Shown: in pieces, positions 44,004 to 54,241 of the stretch
How positions within the stretch are numbered: position 1 is the stretch's first letter
Layout: each line of letters starts with the position of its first letter
NCBI RefSeq assembly: GCF_900114215.1
Contig: NZ_FOSG01000001.1
Location: forward strand, 62,001 to 126,000
Origin: Streptomyces mangrovi
GTDB taxonomy: Bacteria > Actinomycetota > Actinomycetes > Streptomycetales > Streptomycetaceae
Direction: 5' to 3'
DNA: 64,000 nt
The notes under the pieces: generated by a model
Seen by the model: only the letters and a program-made list of their open reading frames with translations
Told to the model about the DNA's origin: nothing
The model's database searches: none
Translations under genes and position numbers: made by a program

Positions 44004-45329
44004 TCAGGCGGCCCGCTCGGACTCGCTCCCGCTGTCCCGCTCGCCGTCCCGGTCGCTCTCCTCGGCGAACTCGAACGGCAGCATCGCCAGGCAGCGGTCG
44101 TACTTGGCCCGCATCTCCTCCTCGCTGTCGGCGCCGACGAAGACGTGCGCCAGCTCGAAGCTGTAGCTGTCCTGGCCGGGCATGTCCGACAGCCGCTGCC
44201 CCTCCCCGGGCTTGACGGTGATCCGCACGCCGGGCACCTCGCGCTCCACGCGCTCGACCTCCTCTGCCGTCGGCACGCGCGTCACCAGCCCGTCGGCGAA
44301 CTGGCGGTGGTACCACTTGGCGGCCACCGCGTAGGGGCCCGCGCGATAGGGCAGGTCGGGGTCGCGGCCCATCGCCAGGCTGAGCATGGCGTGGTGGTTG
44401 GGCACGCCGTCGACGTACTCGAACAGCTCGGCGTGGGACTGCGAGTGGCGCGGGTTGATCTCCAGCAGATTGATCTCGCCGGTGGCCGCGTCGTAGAAGT
44501 ACTCGATGCTGAACGTGGCCCAGTCCATGCCGATCTGCTCGATCACCCGCCTGGAGACGTCCCGCAGGCGCTGCTGCACCGGCTCGGGCAGGGAGGCGGG
44601 GTACTGGTGGCGCAGGAAGCTGGAGGTGCCGGGGTAGTTGATCGAGTCCAGCACGCCGTAGACGGTGACCTCGCCGTCGTACACATAGCCCTCGACGGCG
44701 GCCTGGACGCCCGTCAGCGACTCCTCGGCCAGGCAGGCCTGCCCGCCGGCCTCGGCGACGTCCGGCGGCAGTTGCAGGCGCCGCATCACGTACTCGAAGG
44801 GCCGGCCGATGCGGGTGATGCCCTCGCGGATCTCGGCCACCGCCGCCGCGAACTCCTCCTCGTCCTTCACTCCGAAGGCCAGCTCCGAGGAGTAGGACTT
44901 CACCGGCTTCAGCCACATCGGGAAGCGCAGGCCCTCGGGCGGGCGGGGCTCGCCCTCCAGATCCACCAGCGCGAAACGCGGATGCTCGTCGACGACCTTC
45001 CGCTGCTCCAGCCGGCTCCAGTACTTGTGCTCGCACTTGACCACCGACTCCAGGCTGGTGGCGCGCGTCCCGTAGCGCTCGGCCAGGATCGGCACCAGCG
45101 TGCTGACGGGGAAGTCCCAGTAGCCGACGATGGCGTCGACGTCGCCGTCGAACGCGTCCAGCTCCTTGCACGCCTTCTCCAGCAGCTCGGCCACCGGGAT
45201 CTCGCCGTGCTGGAGCTCCTCGACGCTCAGCAGGGGGTGGAAGCGGTACTCCACCGCGTGCGGCACCGCGCGCAGCGTCTCGATGTTCTCCTCGTCCAGT
45301 CCGATGACGAAGACGTTGGCCTGGCTCAC
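44004..45329 (-). CDS. ATP-grasp enzyme (carboxylate-amine ligase type)
   Basis: The 441-residue protein has an N-terminal Rossmann-like domain (NVFVIGLDEENIETL) and an ATP-grasp core. The core shows WLKPVKSYSSELAFGV (Lys for ATP), ACLAEESLTG (acid near the adenine), and the metal end motif INLLEINPRHSQSH (ExN). A C-terminal lid includes KPGEGQRLSDMPGQ. It resembles amino-acid ligases of the L-amino acid/peptide type. The GTG at 45329 follows GAGGGAG. It is paired with the CocE hydrolase; the product is unknown. Confidence 0.82.
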   Translation of the reverse strand: MSQANVFVIGLDEENIETLRAVPHAVEYRFHPLLSVEELQHGEIPVAELLEKACKELDAFDGDVDAIVGYWDFPVSTLVPILAERYGTRATSLESVVKCEHKYWSRLEQRKVVDEHPRFALVDLEGEPRPPEGLRFPMWLKPVKSYSSELAFGVKDEEEFAAAVAEIREGITRIGRPFEYVMRRLQLPPDVAEAGGQACLAEESLTGVQAAVEGYVYDGEVTVYGVLDSINYPGTSSFLRHQYPASLPEPVQQRLRDVSRRVIEQIGMDWATFSIEYFYDAATGEINLLEINPRHSQSHAELFEYVDGVPNHHAMLSLAMGRDPDLPYRAGPYAVAAKWYHRQFADGLVTRVPTAEEVERVEREVPGVRITVKPGEGQRLSDMPGQDSYSFELAHVFVGADSEEEMRAKYDRCLAMLPFEFAEESDRDGERDSGSESERAA

Positions 45330-45489
45330 TGAATCGACTCCCTCGTGCCGGTTCCTCACGAGTCCTTCCGGCTACCCGGGGCAACGGTGAGCATTCACCC
45401 ACACGGGTGCATCAGGGAATCTAGGGGAAAAGAGGGGAGACAAGGGGAGACAAGGTGCCGATGGCGTGAAGAGGGAGAAAGGAGACGGC

Positions 45490-45521
45490 GGGGCCGGCCG
45501 CCATCCACTTCGGCCGGCCCC
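45490..45521 (-). terminator. Terminator after the aldo/keto reductase gene
   Basis: 11-bp stem GGGGCCGGCCG with a 10-nt loop, 27 bp past the stop of the minus-strand gene. Confidence 0.75.
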
Positions 45522-45547
45522 ACCGCCCGTCAGCGGCGCGGGCGCCC

Positions 45548-46531
45548 CTACCAGCGGTGGTGCACCTGCGCACGGATCCTGCGGTCGTACAGGGCGGCGA
45601 TCGCCTCCAGCGTCCGCCGCGGCAGCGGCGGCAGCTCGGCCGCCGCCGCGTTCGCCCGCGCCTGCCCGGTGCCGCGCGCACCGGGGATCACCGAGGTCAC
45701 CCCCGGCTGCTGGATCACCCAGCGCAGCGCCGTCTGCGCCGGCGTCATCCCCTCCGGCGCCAGCCCGGCGAACTCCGCCGCCGCCGCGAGACCCGTCTCG
45801 TAGTCCACGCCCGAGAACGTCTCGCCCTGGTCGAACGCCTCACCGTGCCGGTTGAAGCTGCGGTGGTCGTCCGGCGAGAACACCGTCTCGCGGGTGTAGC
45901 GGCCCGACAGCAGCCCCGAGGCCAGCGGCACCCGCGCGATGATGCCCACCCCCGCCTCGGCCGCCGCCGGAAGGACCTCCTCCAGGGGCTTGAGCCGGAA
46001 CGGGTTGAGGATGATCTGCACACTCGCCGTGCCCGGCCGCGCGATCGCCTCCAGCGCCTGCGCGCACGTCTCCACACTCACCGCGTACGCCGCGATCCGC
46101 TTCTCCGCCACCAGGGCGTCCAGCGCGTCGAACACCTCGTCGGAGGAGTACACCTCGGACGGCGGGCAGTGCAGCTGGACCAGGTCCAGGGTCTCCACGC
46201 CCAGGTTCGTGCGGGACCGGTCCGTCCAGGCCCGGAAGTTGGCCAGATTGTAGTTGCCGGGCAGCTGATCCACCCGGCGGCCCATCTTCGTCGCCACGAA
46301 CACGTCCGCCCCCGGCCGCTCCGCCAGGAAGCGGCCGATCAGCCGCTCGCTGCGACCGTCGCCGTACACGTCGGCGGTGTCGAGGAACGTCACCCCGGAC
46401 TCCACCGCGGCGTCCAGCACCGCCAGCGCGTCCTCCTCGCGCACCTGCCCCCAGTCGGCACCCAGCTGCCAGGTACCCAGTCCCACGACGGACACCTCGC
46501 GGCCCGTCCTGCCCAGTACTCGCTGCTCCAT
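45548..46531 (-). CDS. Aldo/keto reductase
   Basis: The 327-residue NADPH-dependent TIM-barrel oxidoreductase has start LGRTGREVSVVGLGTWQLG, catalytic Asp and Tyr in FLDTADVYGDGRSE, Lys in VATKMGRR, and His in LVQLHCPPSEV. It reduces aldehydes or ketones; the subgroup (sugar or xenobiotic) cannot be told. The ATG at 46531 is supported by length. It ends at the hairpin at 45490 and is downstream of mfd in the same direction with a 117-bp gap. Confidence 0.92.
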   Translation of the reverse strand: MEQRVLGRTGREVSVVGLGTWQLGADWGQVREEDALAVLDAAVESGVTFLDTADVYGDGRSERLIGRFLAERPGADVFVATKMGRRVDQLPGNYNLANFRAWTDRSRTNLGVETLDLVQLHCPPSEVYSSDEVFDALDALVAEKRIAAYAVSVETCAQALEAIARPGTASVQIILNPFRLKPLEEVLPAAAEAGVGIIARVPLASGLLSGRYTRETVFSPDDHRSFNRHGEAFDQGETFSGVDYETGLAAAAEFAGLAPEGMTPAQTALRWVIQQPGVTSVIPGARGTGQARANAAAAELPPLPRRTLEAIAALYDRRIRAQVHHRW

Positions 46532-46648
46532 GGCACCCGATCCTACGTTCCGGCCGGCCCGGCGAACCGGGCCGGTCCTCGCAGGTCACCGACTACGGGA
46601 ACGCTCCCAGCACCGGCTTCCGGATGGACTTCGGGACCGGCCCGCCGA

Positions 46649-49600
46649 TCAGCCCAGCACCGTGGTCAGGAACTCCCCCGTCCACGCCAGCAGTTCACGC
46701 CCCACCACCGGCTTCCCCCCGATCCGCGCCGTCGCCGGACGCGGGACCAGCACCTGCCGGGCCGCCGCCTTCACCACCGACCGCGGATACAGCCGCTTCA
46801 GCCGCAGCTCCTGCGACTCCCGCAGCTCCACCGGCGCGAACCGCACGTTCGAACCCTGCAGCGTGATGTCGGCCACCCCGAAGGAACGCGCCAGCATCCG
46901 CAGCCCCGCCACCAGCAGCAGGTTCTCCACCGGCTCCGGCAGCGGACCGTAGCGGTCGGCCAGCTCCTCGCGCACCGCCGCGACGTCCTCCTCCGAGTTC
47001 GCCGACGCGATCGCCCGGTACGCCTGCAGCCGCAGCCGCTCCCCCGGCGCGTAGTCGTGCGGCACATGCGCGTCCACCGGAAGCTCGATCTTCACCTCCA
47101 GCGGCGCCTCCTCCACCGCACCCCCCGAGCCCCCGGACTCCAGCGCCGCCCGGTAGTCGGCCACCGCCTCCCCCACCATCCGCACATACAGATCGAAACC
47201 GACCCCCGCGATATGGCCCGACTGCTCCCCGCCCAGCAGATTGCCCGCCCCGCGGATCTCCAGGTCCTTCATCGCCACGTACATGCCCGCGCCCATCTCC
47301 GTGTGCTGCGCGATCGTCGCCAGCCGCTCGTGCGCCGTCTCCGTCAGCGGCCTCTCCGGCGGATACAGGAAGTACGCGTACCCCCGCTCCCGGCCGCGGC
47401 CCACCCGGCCCCGCAACTGGTGCAGCTGGGACAGACCGAACATGTCCCCCCGCTCCACGATCAGCGTATTGGCGTTGGAGATGTCGATACCCGACTCCAC
47501 GATCGTCGTGGAGACCAGCACATCGAACCGCTTCTCCCAGAAGTCCACCACCACCTTCTCCAGCGCCGCCTCCGACATCTGCCCGTGCGCCGTGGCGATC
47601 CGCGCCTCCGGAACGATCTGCCGCAGCCGCGCCGCCGCCCGGTCGATCGACTCCACCCGGTTGTGGATGTAGAACACCTGGCCCTCGCGCAGCAGCTCAC
47701 GCCGGATCGCCGCACCGATCTGCCGCTCCTCGTACGGGCCGACGAACGTCAGCACCGGATGCCGCTCCTCCGGCGGCGTGGTGATCGTCGACATCTCCCG
47801 GATGCCCGTGACCGCCATCTCCAGCGTCCGCGGAATCGGCGTCGCCGACATCGTCAGCACATCCACGTTCGCCCGCAGCTTCTTCAGCTGCTCCTTGTGC
47901 TCCACACCGAAACGCTGCTCCTCGTCGACGATCACCAGACCCAGGTCCTTGAACCTCGTCTCCGACGAGAACAGCCGGTGCGTGCCGATCACCACATCCA
48001 CCGAACCGTCCCGCAGCCCCTCGACGACCGCCTTCGCCTCCGCGTCCGACTGGAACCGCGACAGCGCCCGCACCTTCACCGGGAACTGCGCGTACCGCTC
48101 CGAGAACGTCCCGAAATGCTGCTGCACCAGCAGCGTCGTCGGCACCAGCACCGCCACCTGCTTGCCGTCCTGCACCGCCTTGAACGCCGCCCGCACCGCG
48201 ATCTCCGTCTTGCCGTAACCCACATCGCCGCAGATCAGCCGGTCCATCGGAACCGACTTCTCCATGTCCTCCTTCACCTCGGCGATCGTGGTCAGCTGAT
48301 CGGGCGTCTCCATGTACGGGAACGCGTCCTCCAGCTCCCGCTGCCACGGGGAATCCGCACCGAAGGCATGCCCCGGAGCGGCCATCCGCGCCGAGTACAG
48401 CCTGATCAGATCCGCGGCGATCTCCTTGACCGCCTTCTTCGCCCGCGCCTTCGTCTTCGTCCAGTCCGCACCCCCCAGCCGGTGCAGCGACGGCTGCTCA
48501 CCACCCACGTACTTGGTGATCTGCTCCAACTGGTCCGTCGGCACGAACAGCCGGTCCCCCGGCTGCCCCCGCTTCGCCGGCGCGTACTCCACCAGCAGAT
48601 ACTCGCGCGTCGCCCCCTGCACCGTGCGCTGCACCATCTCCACGTACCGGCCCACACCGTGCTGCTCGTGCACGATGTAGTCACCCGGCTGCAGCGTCAG
48701 CGGATCGATCGTCTTGCGCCGCCGCGCCGGCATCCGCCCCAGATCCCGGCTCGCCGCCTTCTGACCCGACAGATCCGTCTCCGTCAGCACCACCAGCCGC
48801 AGACCCGGATCGACGAACCCGCTCTCCAGCGTCCCGCACGAGACATGCACCAACGACGGGGCGATCTCACCCAGCTCCGGCTCCAGCCGCGCCGCGATCC
48901 CCTCGCCCCCCAGCACCTCCACCGTGCGCACCGCCGGGCCGTGCCCCTCCGTCAGGAACACACACCGCCAGCCGTCCGCCAGCCACCCCTTGGTGTCCGC
49001 CAGCGCCCGCGCCGTGTCCCCCCGGTAACTCTCCGGAGCCCGCATCCCCAGCGTCAGCGAATCCGCCCCCGGCCCCGCGTCCCCGGCGCCCCCGGCATCC
49101 GCCGAATCCACCGCGTCCACCGAACCCAGGGCGAACGGACTCACCGACCACCACGGCATCCCCAGCTCACGCGCCCGGTCCCGCACATCCGCGATCCCCC
49201 ACAGCGACGCCGCACCCACATCGATCGGCGCCTGTCCCCCGCCCGCGGAGGCCGCCCACGACGCCTGCAGAAACTCCTGGCTGGTCGCCACCAGATCCGC
49301 CGCCCGCGTACGCACCCGCTCCGGATCGCACACCACCGCCATGCTCCCCGACGGCATCACATCCAGCAGCAGCTCCATGTCGTCCACCAGCACCGGCGCC
49401 AGGGACTCCATCCCCTCCACCGCGATACCCTCGGCGATCTTCCCCAGCAGCTCGCCCAGCTCCGGATGCGCCCGCGCCAGCTCCGCCGCCCGCGCCCGCA
49501 CCCGATCCGTCAGCAGCAGCTCACGGCACGGCGGCGCCCACAACCCGTGCTCCGCCACCTCCAGCGACCGCTGATCGGCCACCTGGAAGTAACGGATCTC

Positions 49601-50242
49601 CTCGACCTCGTCCCCCCAGAACTCCACCCGCAGCGGATGCTCCTCCGTCGGCGGGAACACATCCAGAATCCCGCCCCGGACCGCGAACTCACCCCGCTTC
49701 TCCACCAGCTCCACCCGCGCGTACGCCGCCGCCCCCAGCGCGTCCACCACCGAGTCCAGCTCCACCTGCTGCCCCGCACGCAGCCCCACCGGCTCCAGAT
49801 CCCCCAGACCCCTCACCTGCGGCTGCAGCACCGACCGCACCGGAGCCACCACCACACTCACCGGCCCCGCCGAAGGATCGTCCGCACTCGGATGCGCCAG
49901 CCTGCGCAGCACCGCCAGCCGACGCCCCACCGTGTCCGACCTGGGCGAAAGCCGCTCATGCGGCAACGTCTCCCACGCCGGGTACTCCACCACCTCCCCC
50001 TCCCGGCCCGACGGCATCAGCGACCGCAGCGCCGACGCCAGATCCTCCGCCTCACGCCCCGTCGCCGTCACCGCCAGCACCGGACGCCCCGACGACCGCG
50101 CCAGTGCCGCCACCGCGAACGGCCGCGCGGCCGGCGGACCCACCAGATCCACCTCGCGCCTGCGTCCCTCCGCAGCGGCCCGCACCGCCTCCGCCAGCGC
50201 CGGATCCACCACGACCGCATCAAGAAGACCGGTGAGACTCAT
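46649..50242 (-). CDS. mfd: Transcription-repair coupling factor Mfd
   Basis: The 1197-residue protein removes RNA polymerase stalled at DNA damage and recruits UvrA. The N-terminal UvrB-like region (1-340; LVGPPAARPFAV) is followed by the RNA polymerase interaction domain (about 485-550; PGDYIVHEQHGVGRYVEMV) and translocase motifs GDVGYGKTEIA, VDEEQRFGV and SATPIPRTLEMA. RecG-like TRG/Q-rich motifs and a C-terminal autoinhibitory domain follow. The length fits. The ATG at 50242 is the natural start. A very long open frame on the opposite strand is a GC artefact. Confidence 0.97.
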   Translation of the reverse strand: MSLTGLLDAVVVDPALAEAVRAAAEGRRREVDLVGPPAARPFAVAALARSSGRPVLAVTATGREAEDLASALRSLMPSGREGEVVEYPAWETLPHERLSPRSDTVGRRLAVLRRLAHPSADDPSAGPVSVVVAPVRSVLQPQVRGLGDLEPVGLRAGQQVELDSVVDALGAAAYARVELVEKRGEFAVRGGILDVFPPTEEHPLRVEFWGDEVEEIRYFQVADQRSLEVAEHGLWAPPCRELLLTDRVRARAAELARAHPELGELLGKIAEGIAVEGMESLAPVLVDDMELLLDVMPSGSMAVVCDPERVRTRAADLVATSQEFLQASWAASAGGGQAPIDVGAASLWGIADVRDRARELGMPWWSVSPFALGSVDAVDSADAGGAGDAGPGADSLTLGMRAPESYRGDTARALADTKGWLADGWRCVFLTEGHGPAVRTVEVLGGEGIAARLEPELGEIAPSLVHVSCGTLESGFVDPGLRLVVLTETDLSGQKAASRDLGRMPARRRKTIDPLTLQPGDYIVHEQHGVGRYVEMVQRTVQGATREYLLVEYAPAKRGQPGDRLFVPTDQLEQITKYVGGEQPSLHRLGGADWTKTKARAKKAVKEIAADLIRLYSARMAAPGHAFGADSPWQRELEDAFPYMETPDQLTTIAEVKEDMEKSVPMDRLICGDVGYGKTEIAVRAAFKAVQDGKQVAVLVPTTLLVQQHFGTFSERYAQFPVKVRALSRFQSDAEAKAVVEGLRDGSVDVVIGTHRLFSSETRFKDLGLVIVDEEQRFGVEHKEQLKKLRANVDVLTMSATPIPRTLEMAVTGIREMSTITTPPEERHPVLTFVGPYEERQIGAAIRRELLREGQVFYIHNRVESIDRAAARLRQIVPEARIATAHGQMSEAALEKVVVDFWEKRFDVLVSTTIVESGIDISNANTLIVERGDMFGLSQLHQLRGRVGRGRERGYAYFLYPPERPLTETAHERLATIAQHTEMGAGMYVAMKDLEIRGAGNLLGGEQSGHIAGVGFDLYVRMVGEAVADYRAALESGGSGGAVEEAPLEVKIELPVDAHVPHDYAPGERLRLQAYRAIASANSEEDVAAVREELADRYGPLPEPVENLLLVAGLRMLARSFGVADITLQGSNVRFAPVELRESQELRLKRLYPRSVVKAAARQVLVPRPATARIGGKPVVGRELLAWTGEFLTTVLG

Positions 50243-50526
50243 CGAGACGTTCCATCCCAGAGGCTGGACAACAAAGGCACCCGCACCGGCGCCCCGGACA
50301 ACACCAACAACCCGACACGCCGAGCGGGCCGGGGGTCCCAGCCTACGACGACCACACCCCCGCCCGTCGCCCTTCCGCCACCCGCCCAGCCCCACGAGCC
50401 GCCACCCCGAACCGCCCCGGAACACCCGCACAGCACCGCGGCCCGGCCCCGGCGAGCGGCGACACCGCACCCACCACGACCGGGCCGCACCACAGCGCCC
50501 CGCGAGCCCCTCACGGACCCCCCGGA

Positions 50527-53103
50527 CTACTCCGTGGCGATCGCGTTCAGCACATTCATCCGGCCCGCCCGGAACGCCGGCACCAAAGCGGCCACCAGCC
50601 CCACCACCGCGGCACCGAAGAACACCCCCGCGATCGTCGGCCACGGCACCTGGAGCACCCTCAGCCCCTCCAACGCCAGCAACCGCTGCGCCGCCACACC
50701 CCAGCCCAGGCCCAACCCCAGACCCAGCAGCGCACCGAACAGAGCGATCACCACCGACTCCAGCCGGATCATCCGCCGCAACTGCCGCCGCGACAGCCCG
50801 ATCGCCCGCATCAGACCGATCTCACGCGTCCGCTCCACCACCGACAGCGCCAGCGTGTTCACCACACCCAGCACCGCCACCACGATCGCCAGCGCCAGCA
50901 GCCCGTAGACCATGTTGAGCAACTGCCCCACCTGGTCCTCCAGCAGCTCCTTGTAATCCGCCTGGTTACGGACCTCGTACTGCGGGAACCGCTCCAGCTC
51001 CCCCTTCAGAGCCGCATACGCCGCATCCTCCTGACCCTCCTCCGCCTTCGCGAACAACATCATGTTCAGCGGCATCCGGTCCTCCGGCACATACCGCTTT
51101 GCCGTCGCGGTGCTCAGATACATCGCGCCCTGATCCACACTCGTGTCCGACGCCGTGACCGCCCGCACCGTCAGCTCCGCCGTACCACCGGCCGCGAAAT
51201 CCACCTCGACCCGGTCACCGACCTCCACACCGTGCGCCTTCGCGAAATCCTCCGGCACCGACATCGAATCCCGCTCATACGCCGCCGGCAGCTCACCCGC
51301 CACCGTCTCCACCCGCAGATCCTCGGCATACGTCGCGGAAGCCGCCGTCACCGGCTCCTTCACCGACTCCCCGTCCGGACCCGTCAGCCGCGCCTCCAGC
51401 CACCGGTACTCGGTGACATGCGCCACCCCCTCGGTGGCGCGCACCCGCTCCACGACCTCCGGCACCACCGGCTGACCCGCACTCGACATCAGAATGAAGT
51501 CCGCGCCCACCGACCGGTCCAGCTCGTCACCGGCCGACGCCACCAGCGACGCACCCACCACCGACAACGACGACACCAGCGCCAGCCCGATCATCAGCGC
51601 CGCACCCGTCGCCCCCGTACGACGCGGATTGCGCAGCGCGTTCCGCTCCGCCATCCGCCCCACCGGACCGAACACCCGCAGCACCACCGCGCCCAGCACC
51701 CGCACCACACCGCCCGCCAGCAGCGGACCGATCAGCACGAAACCCACCAGCGTCAGCAGCACACCCACGGCCAGGAACAACGACCCGCCCGCGGCCTCCT
51801 CCGACCCCGCCGCCACCACCAGCGCACCCGCACCGGCCAGCGTCAGCACCAGACCCACACCCGAACGGACCCGGCCCACCCGGCTCCCCGCCGCCGGCAG
51901 ACCGTCGTCCCGCAGCGCCGCCATCGGCGACACCCGGCCCGCACGCCGCGCCGGAAGGTACGCCGCCAGCACCGTCACCACGACACCCAGCACCACACCG
52001 ACCACCGGCGTGACCCACCGCAGCGTCAGATCGTCCGTACTCAGGTTCATGCCCACCAGGCCCATGAGCTCCATCAGCCCCACGGCCAGACCCACACCGG
52101 CGGCCACACCCACCACCGAGCCCAACACACCCAGCAGCAAGGCCTCCACCAGCACCGACCGGTTCACCTGCCGGCGACTCGAACCGATCGCCCGCATCAG
52201 ACCGATCTCACGCGTCCGCTGCGCCACCAGCATCGAGAACGTGTTCACGATCAGGAACACACCCACCAGCAACGCGATCCCCGCGAAACCCAGCAGCGCG
52301 TACTTGATCACATCCAGGAACGACCCGATCTCGTCCTGGCCCTCCGCCGTGTACTCCTCCTGAGTCCGGACCCTGTACTCCCCCGAACCCAGCTCCGCGA
52401 CGACACGCTCCTTCAGCTCCTCGTCGCTCACACCCCCGGCCGCCGTCACATACACATCCGTGTAGGCGTCCGAATCCCCCAGCAGCCTCTCCTGCACCGT
52501 GCCGGTGTCGAAATACACCACCGTCGCACCCGGATTCGTCGACCTGAACGCCGCCACACCCACGATCCGCGACCGGAAGTCACCCAGCGCCGAGATCGTC
52601 CGCAGCTCGTCCCCCAGCTCCAGACCGTGCCTGCCGGCGGTGTCCGCGTCGACCATCACCTCACCCGGACCACGCGGCAGCCGGCCCTCGGTGATCTCCA
52701 TCGACCTCTCGTCGATGGCGGTCCAGTTGCTCGCGATCGTCGGCGCCCCCGTCGACGACCCCATGTTCTCGTTCTCGGCGTTCACCACCGTCACACCCGT
52801 GCTGAACGCACCGCCCGCGGCCGAGGCAACCCCCTCGACGCCTTCAAGCTCCTCCACCAGCGAACCCGGCACCGTCGCCGGCCGCCCCGTCGCCGGAGCC
52901 TCACCGCTGCCCGCGTCCTTCGACGAGACCGTCACATCGGCCGCCGTCTGCGAGAACAGCCGGTCGAACGTCGTGTTCATCGTGTCCGTGAACACCAGCG
53001 TCCCGCAGACGAACGCCACCGACAGCACCACCGCGACACCGCTCAGCAGCATCCGGCCCTTGTGCGCCACGAAATTCCGCAGCGAAGTCCTCAGAACGGT
53101 CAT
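50527..53103 (-). CDS. FtsX-like ABC transporter permease, second copy
   Basis: The 858-residue permease has the same duplicated-FtsX layout as the 6681-9215 protein. It shows an N-terminal helix, a MacB-like outer domain with DTMNTTFDRLFSQTAAD, the RTREIGLMRAIGSSRRQVNRS loop, a second outer domain and a last block ending GRMNVLNAIATE. Its GTG start overlaps the ATPase stop by 4 bp (GTGA), unlike the spaced first copy. It is probably an envelope exporter; the substrate is unknown. The 284-bp gap to mfd (50243-50526) holds no gene that I can support. Confidence 0.93.
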   Translation of the reverse strand: MTVLRTSLRNFVAHKGRMLLSGVAVVLSVAFVCGTLVFTDTMNTTFDRLFSQTAADVTVSSKDAGSGEAPATGRPATVPGSLVEELEGVEGVASAAGGAFSTGVTVVNAENENMGSSTGAPTIASNWTAIDERSMEITEGRLPRGPGEVMVDADTAGRHGLELGDELRTISALGDFRSRIVGVAAFRSTNPGATVVYFDTGTVQERLLGDSDAYTDVYVTAAGGVSDEELKERVVAELGSGEYRVRTQEEYTAEGQDEIGSFLDVIKYALLGFAGIALLVGVFLIVNTFSMLVAQRTREIGLMRAIGSSRRQVNRSVLVEALLLGVLGSVVGVAAGVGLAVGLMELMGLVGMNLSTDDLTLRWVTPVVGVVLGVVVTVLAAYLPARRAGRVSPMAALRDDGLPAAGSRVGRVRSGVGLVLTLAGAGALVVAAGSEEAAGGSLFLAVGVLLTLVGFVLIGPLLAGGVVRVLGAVVLRVFGPVGRMAERNALRNPRRTGATGAALMIGLALVSSLSVVGASLVASAGDELDRSVGADFILMSSAGQPVVPEVVERVRATEGVAHVTEYRWLEARLTGPDGESVKEPVTAASATYAEDLRVETVAGELPAAYERDSMSVPEDFAKAHGVEVGDRVEVDFAAGGTAELTVRAVTASDTSVDQGAMYLSTATAKRYVPEDRMPLNMMLFAKAEEGQEDAAYAALKGELERFPQYEVRNQADYKELLEDQVGQLLNMVYGLLALAIVVAVLGVVNTLALSVVERTREIGLMRAIGLSRRQLRRMIRLESVVIALFGALLGLGLGLGWGVAAQRLLALEGLRVLQVPWPTIAGVFFGAAVVGLVAALVPAFRAGRMNVLNAIATE

Positions 53104-53888
53104 GACACCCGCCCGAACGTGTCGAACGCCTTCATCCGGTCCAGCACAGCCTCCGCCGACGGCCGCAGCATCTCGTCCACGATGCGCCCGTCCGCCAGAT
53201 ACAGCACCCGATCCGCGTACCCCGCCGCCACCGGGTCGTGCGTCACCATCACGATCGTCTGACCCAGCTCGTCCACCGAACGCCGCAGGAAACCCAGCAC
53301 CTCCGCGCCCGCACGCGAATCCAGATTGCCGGTCGGCTCGTCACCGAAGATGATCTCCGGCCGGGCGGCCAGGGCGCGGGCGACGGCCACGCGCTGCTGC
53401 TGGCCGCCGGAGAGCTGGTTGGGACGGTGCTTGAGGCGGCCGGACAGGCCGACCGTCTCCACCACGCGGTCCAGCCACTCCCGGTCCGGTTTGCGACCGG
53501 CGATGTCCATCGGCAGCGTGATGTTCTCCAGCGCCGTCAGAGTGGGCAGCAGGTTGAACGCCTGGAAGATGAAACCGATCTTGTCCCGGCGCAGCCGGGT
53601 CAGCTTCTTCTCCTTCAGCCCCGTGATCTCGGTCTCACCGATCCACACCTGCCCCGACGACACCGCGTCCAGCCCCGCCAGGCAGTGCATCAGCGTCGAC
53701 TTGCCCGAACCCGACGGGCCCATGATCGCCGTGAACGCCCCCCGCGCGATGTCCACGTCCACCGAGTCGAGCGCCACCACCCGCGTCTCACCCGCGCCGT
53801 ACGCCTTGACGACCTGCCGCGCCCGCGCGGCAACAGCCGTACTTCCTCCACTGCCCCCGGTCCTGGGATTCACTACAGCCGTTGTCAC
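53100..53888 (-). CDS. ABC transporter ATP-binding protein, second copy
   Basis: The 262-residue LolD/MacB-type ATPase has Walker [22 protein letters not shown], signature [15 protein letters not shown], Walker B and [10 protein letters not shown]. The stretch from LKEKKLTRL to GNLD is identical in protein to the first copy at 5814-6605 and nearly identical in DNA over 294 nt. The GTG start at 53888 has GGAGATATACC upstream. It is coupled to its permease by a 4-bp overlap. Confidence 0.93.
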   Translation of the reverse strand: MTTAVVNPRTGGSGGSTAVAARARQVVKAYGAGETRVVALDSVDVDIARGAFTAIMGPSGSGKSTLMHCLAGLDAVSSGQVWIGETEITGLKEKKLTRLRRDKIGFIFQAFNLLPTLTALENITLPMDIAGRKPDREWLDRVVETVGLSGRLKHRPNQLSGGQQQRVAVARALAARPEIIFGDEPTGNLDSRAGAEVLGFLRRSVDELGQTIVMVTHDPVAAGYADRVLYLADGRIVDEMLRPSAEAVLDRMKAFDTFGRVS

Positions 53889-54002
53889 GGTATATCTCCT
53901 ATATCGACTGCCATCGACCGCACCGGGCCGGAGCCTCCCCCGAGGCCCTCGGCGCCGGCCGGCGCTGAACTGACCGGACCCTGCTCTGAGTCCTGGCCTG
54001 GA

Positions 54003-54024
54003 TCTTGATCTGAGTCTTGATCTG
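54003..54024. repeat. 12-bp-spaced direct repeat upstream of the second ABC operon
   Basis: TCTTGATCTG occurs at 54003-54012 and 54015-54024, in a 353-bp interval (53889-54241) that otherwise shows only GC hairpins (for example near 54195-54230) and the operon's leader. It may be an operator; no regulator can be named. Confidence 0.35.
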
Positions 54025-54241
54025 GATTATGCGACGAGCCTGCCGCGTCCGGTCCGGCGCCGCGATGGTGCGCGGTGCCGTATCCGTACGGGGGCCAGCA
54101 CCACCCCACCCGTGCGGCACCCTGCATCAAGCAGCCTAGGGAGCGATCCGCCCGCCCTCGTCCTGCCAGGGGACGAGCCTCGGGTAGGTGGAAGGGGGTA
54201 CCGCCCCCTAGGGGGCTCGACCCCGAGGATGCCCTTTCCCC

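Noticed and set aside
45557..50908. Open frame of about 1780 codons on the plus strand opposite the aldo/keto reductase and mfd
   Set aside because: It is the mirror of real minus-strand genes: His/Arg/Pro-rich low-complexity protein with no domain, and mfd on the other strand is certain. Long antisense frames are expected in DNA with this GC bias.
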